From CAUZSN01 sp963582345 (GTDB lineage: Bacteria > Planctomycetota > Planctomycetia > Planctomycetales > Planctomycetaceae), in the NCBI GenBank assembly GCA_963582345.1, contig CAUZSN010000145.1, positions 1-6,338 on the forward strand: a stretch of DNA of 6,338 nt, in the 5' to 3' direction. The position numbers and the translations under genes were made by a program. The notes beneath the pieces were generated by a model, which was given only the letters and a program-made list of their open reading frames with translations, made no database searches and had not been told where the DNA came from. Below are positions 6,132 through 6,338 of the stretch, piece by piece (the stretch's first letter is position 1; each line of letters opens with the position of its first letter).

Positions 6132-6338
6132 TGCAGATAAAGCCGATAAACGCGAAAAATTCAACGATTTGCGATGGGTTGAGAATTGTGTTAGCCGGCA
6201 GCGTCGGCAGTACGCGACAAACTTTGGCAGGCCTGATCCGCAATCAAGCCAACGTCGTTGGTGCGTTGGAGCTCGGTCGGGACAAGTCCAAACAGGTCAG
6301 TGGTTATCAATGTCTGAGCGATATCGCTGTAACTGCCG
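6131..6338 (+). CDS. Formyltransferase-fold protein, 3' end missing
   Basis: The first 69 residues of a gene that leaves the right edge, so size and active site are unseen. ATG 6131 shares its A with the upstream stop (TGATG), and GGAG at 6116-6119 lies 11 bases before it. After a 16-residue leader comes GLRIVLAGSVGSTRQTLAGL (16-35), then NVVGALEL and SGYQCLSDIA. This is the N-terminal Rossmann half of the methionyl-tRNA formyltransferase/sugar N-formyltransferase superfamily, which uses N10-formyltetrahydrofolate. In a polysaccharide locus the likely substrate is an amino sugar nucleotide, as for VioF-type and WlaRD-type enzymes (inference). The catalytic Asn-His-Asp set would lie beyond the window. 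Housekeeping methionyl-tRNA formyltransferase is unlikely given the neighbours and the divergent start. Confidence 0.7.
   Translation, partial: MQIKPINAKNSTICDGLRIVLAGSVGSTRQTLAGLIRNQANVVGALELGRDKSKQVSGYQCLSDIAVTA

Noticed and set aside
1..6338. CRISPR arrays, tRNA or rRNA genes, insertion sequences
   Set aside because: No regularly spaced direct repeats, cloverleaf, rRNA-like sequence or transposase was seen; nearly all the sequence is explained by the eight genes.

Overview
The window is a compact, single-strand stretch of a bacterial surface-polysaccharide or glycolipid biosynthesis locus. Eight genes all read on the + strand, with short gaps or stop/start overlaps, and both window edges cut through a gene. 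Base composition looks close to half G+C. Shine-Dalgarno sequences are present but uneven. The gene types (two-lobed GNAT, cytosolic NodB-like deacetylase, ACP, KAS III and SDR set, small phosphoglycosyl transferase, formyltransferase) recall polysaccharide loci of Planctomycetota (Pirellulales-like), but that placement comes from memory of similar loci, not from a search, and is tentative.

Layout. Bases 2-763: 3' part of a GNAT-type acyltransferase that runs in from the left edge. 778-1743: polysaccharide deacetylase. 1744-1986: a 243-base gap with several possible RNA hairpins, one abutting the next ribosome binding site. 1987-2235: a dedicated acyl carrier protein. 2319-3416: a ketoacyl-ACP synthase III with an intact Cys-His-Asn triad. 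3413-4174: a FabG-like SDR reductase, overlapping the synthase by 4 bases. 4175-4245: a short gap with a stem-loop at the SDR stop and a perfect 15-bp AT-rich dyad. 4246-5496: a GT4 glycosyltransferase. 5523-6131 (possibly from 5496): a small monotopic phosphoglycosyl transferase. 6131-6338: the 5' end of a formyltransferase-fold gene that leaves the window.

How they may work together. The phosphoglycosyl transferase would load the first sugar phosphate onto a polyprenyl phosphate, and the GT4 enzyme would extend the glycan. The ACP, KAS III and SDR look like a minimal two-step acyl module: condensation to a 3-oxoacyl-ACP, then reduction to a 3-hydroxyacyl-ACP such as 3-hydroxybutyryl-ACP. 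The deacetylase could free an amino group, and the GNAT and formyltransferase are candidates for capping amino sugars with different acyl groups. The enzyme classes are well supported. The joint pathway is inference from gene order and from known O-antigen clusters with 3-hydroxybutyryl-amino sugars.
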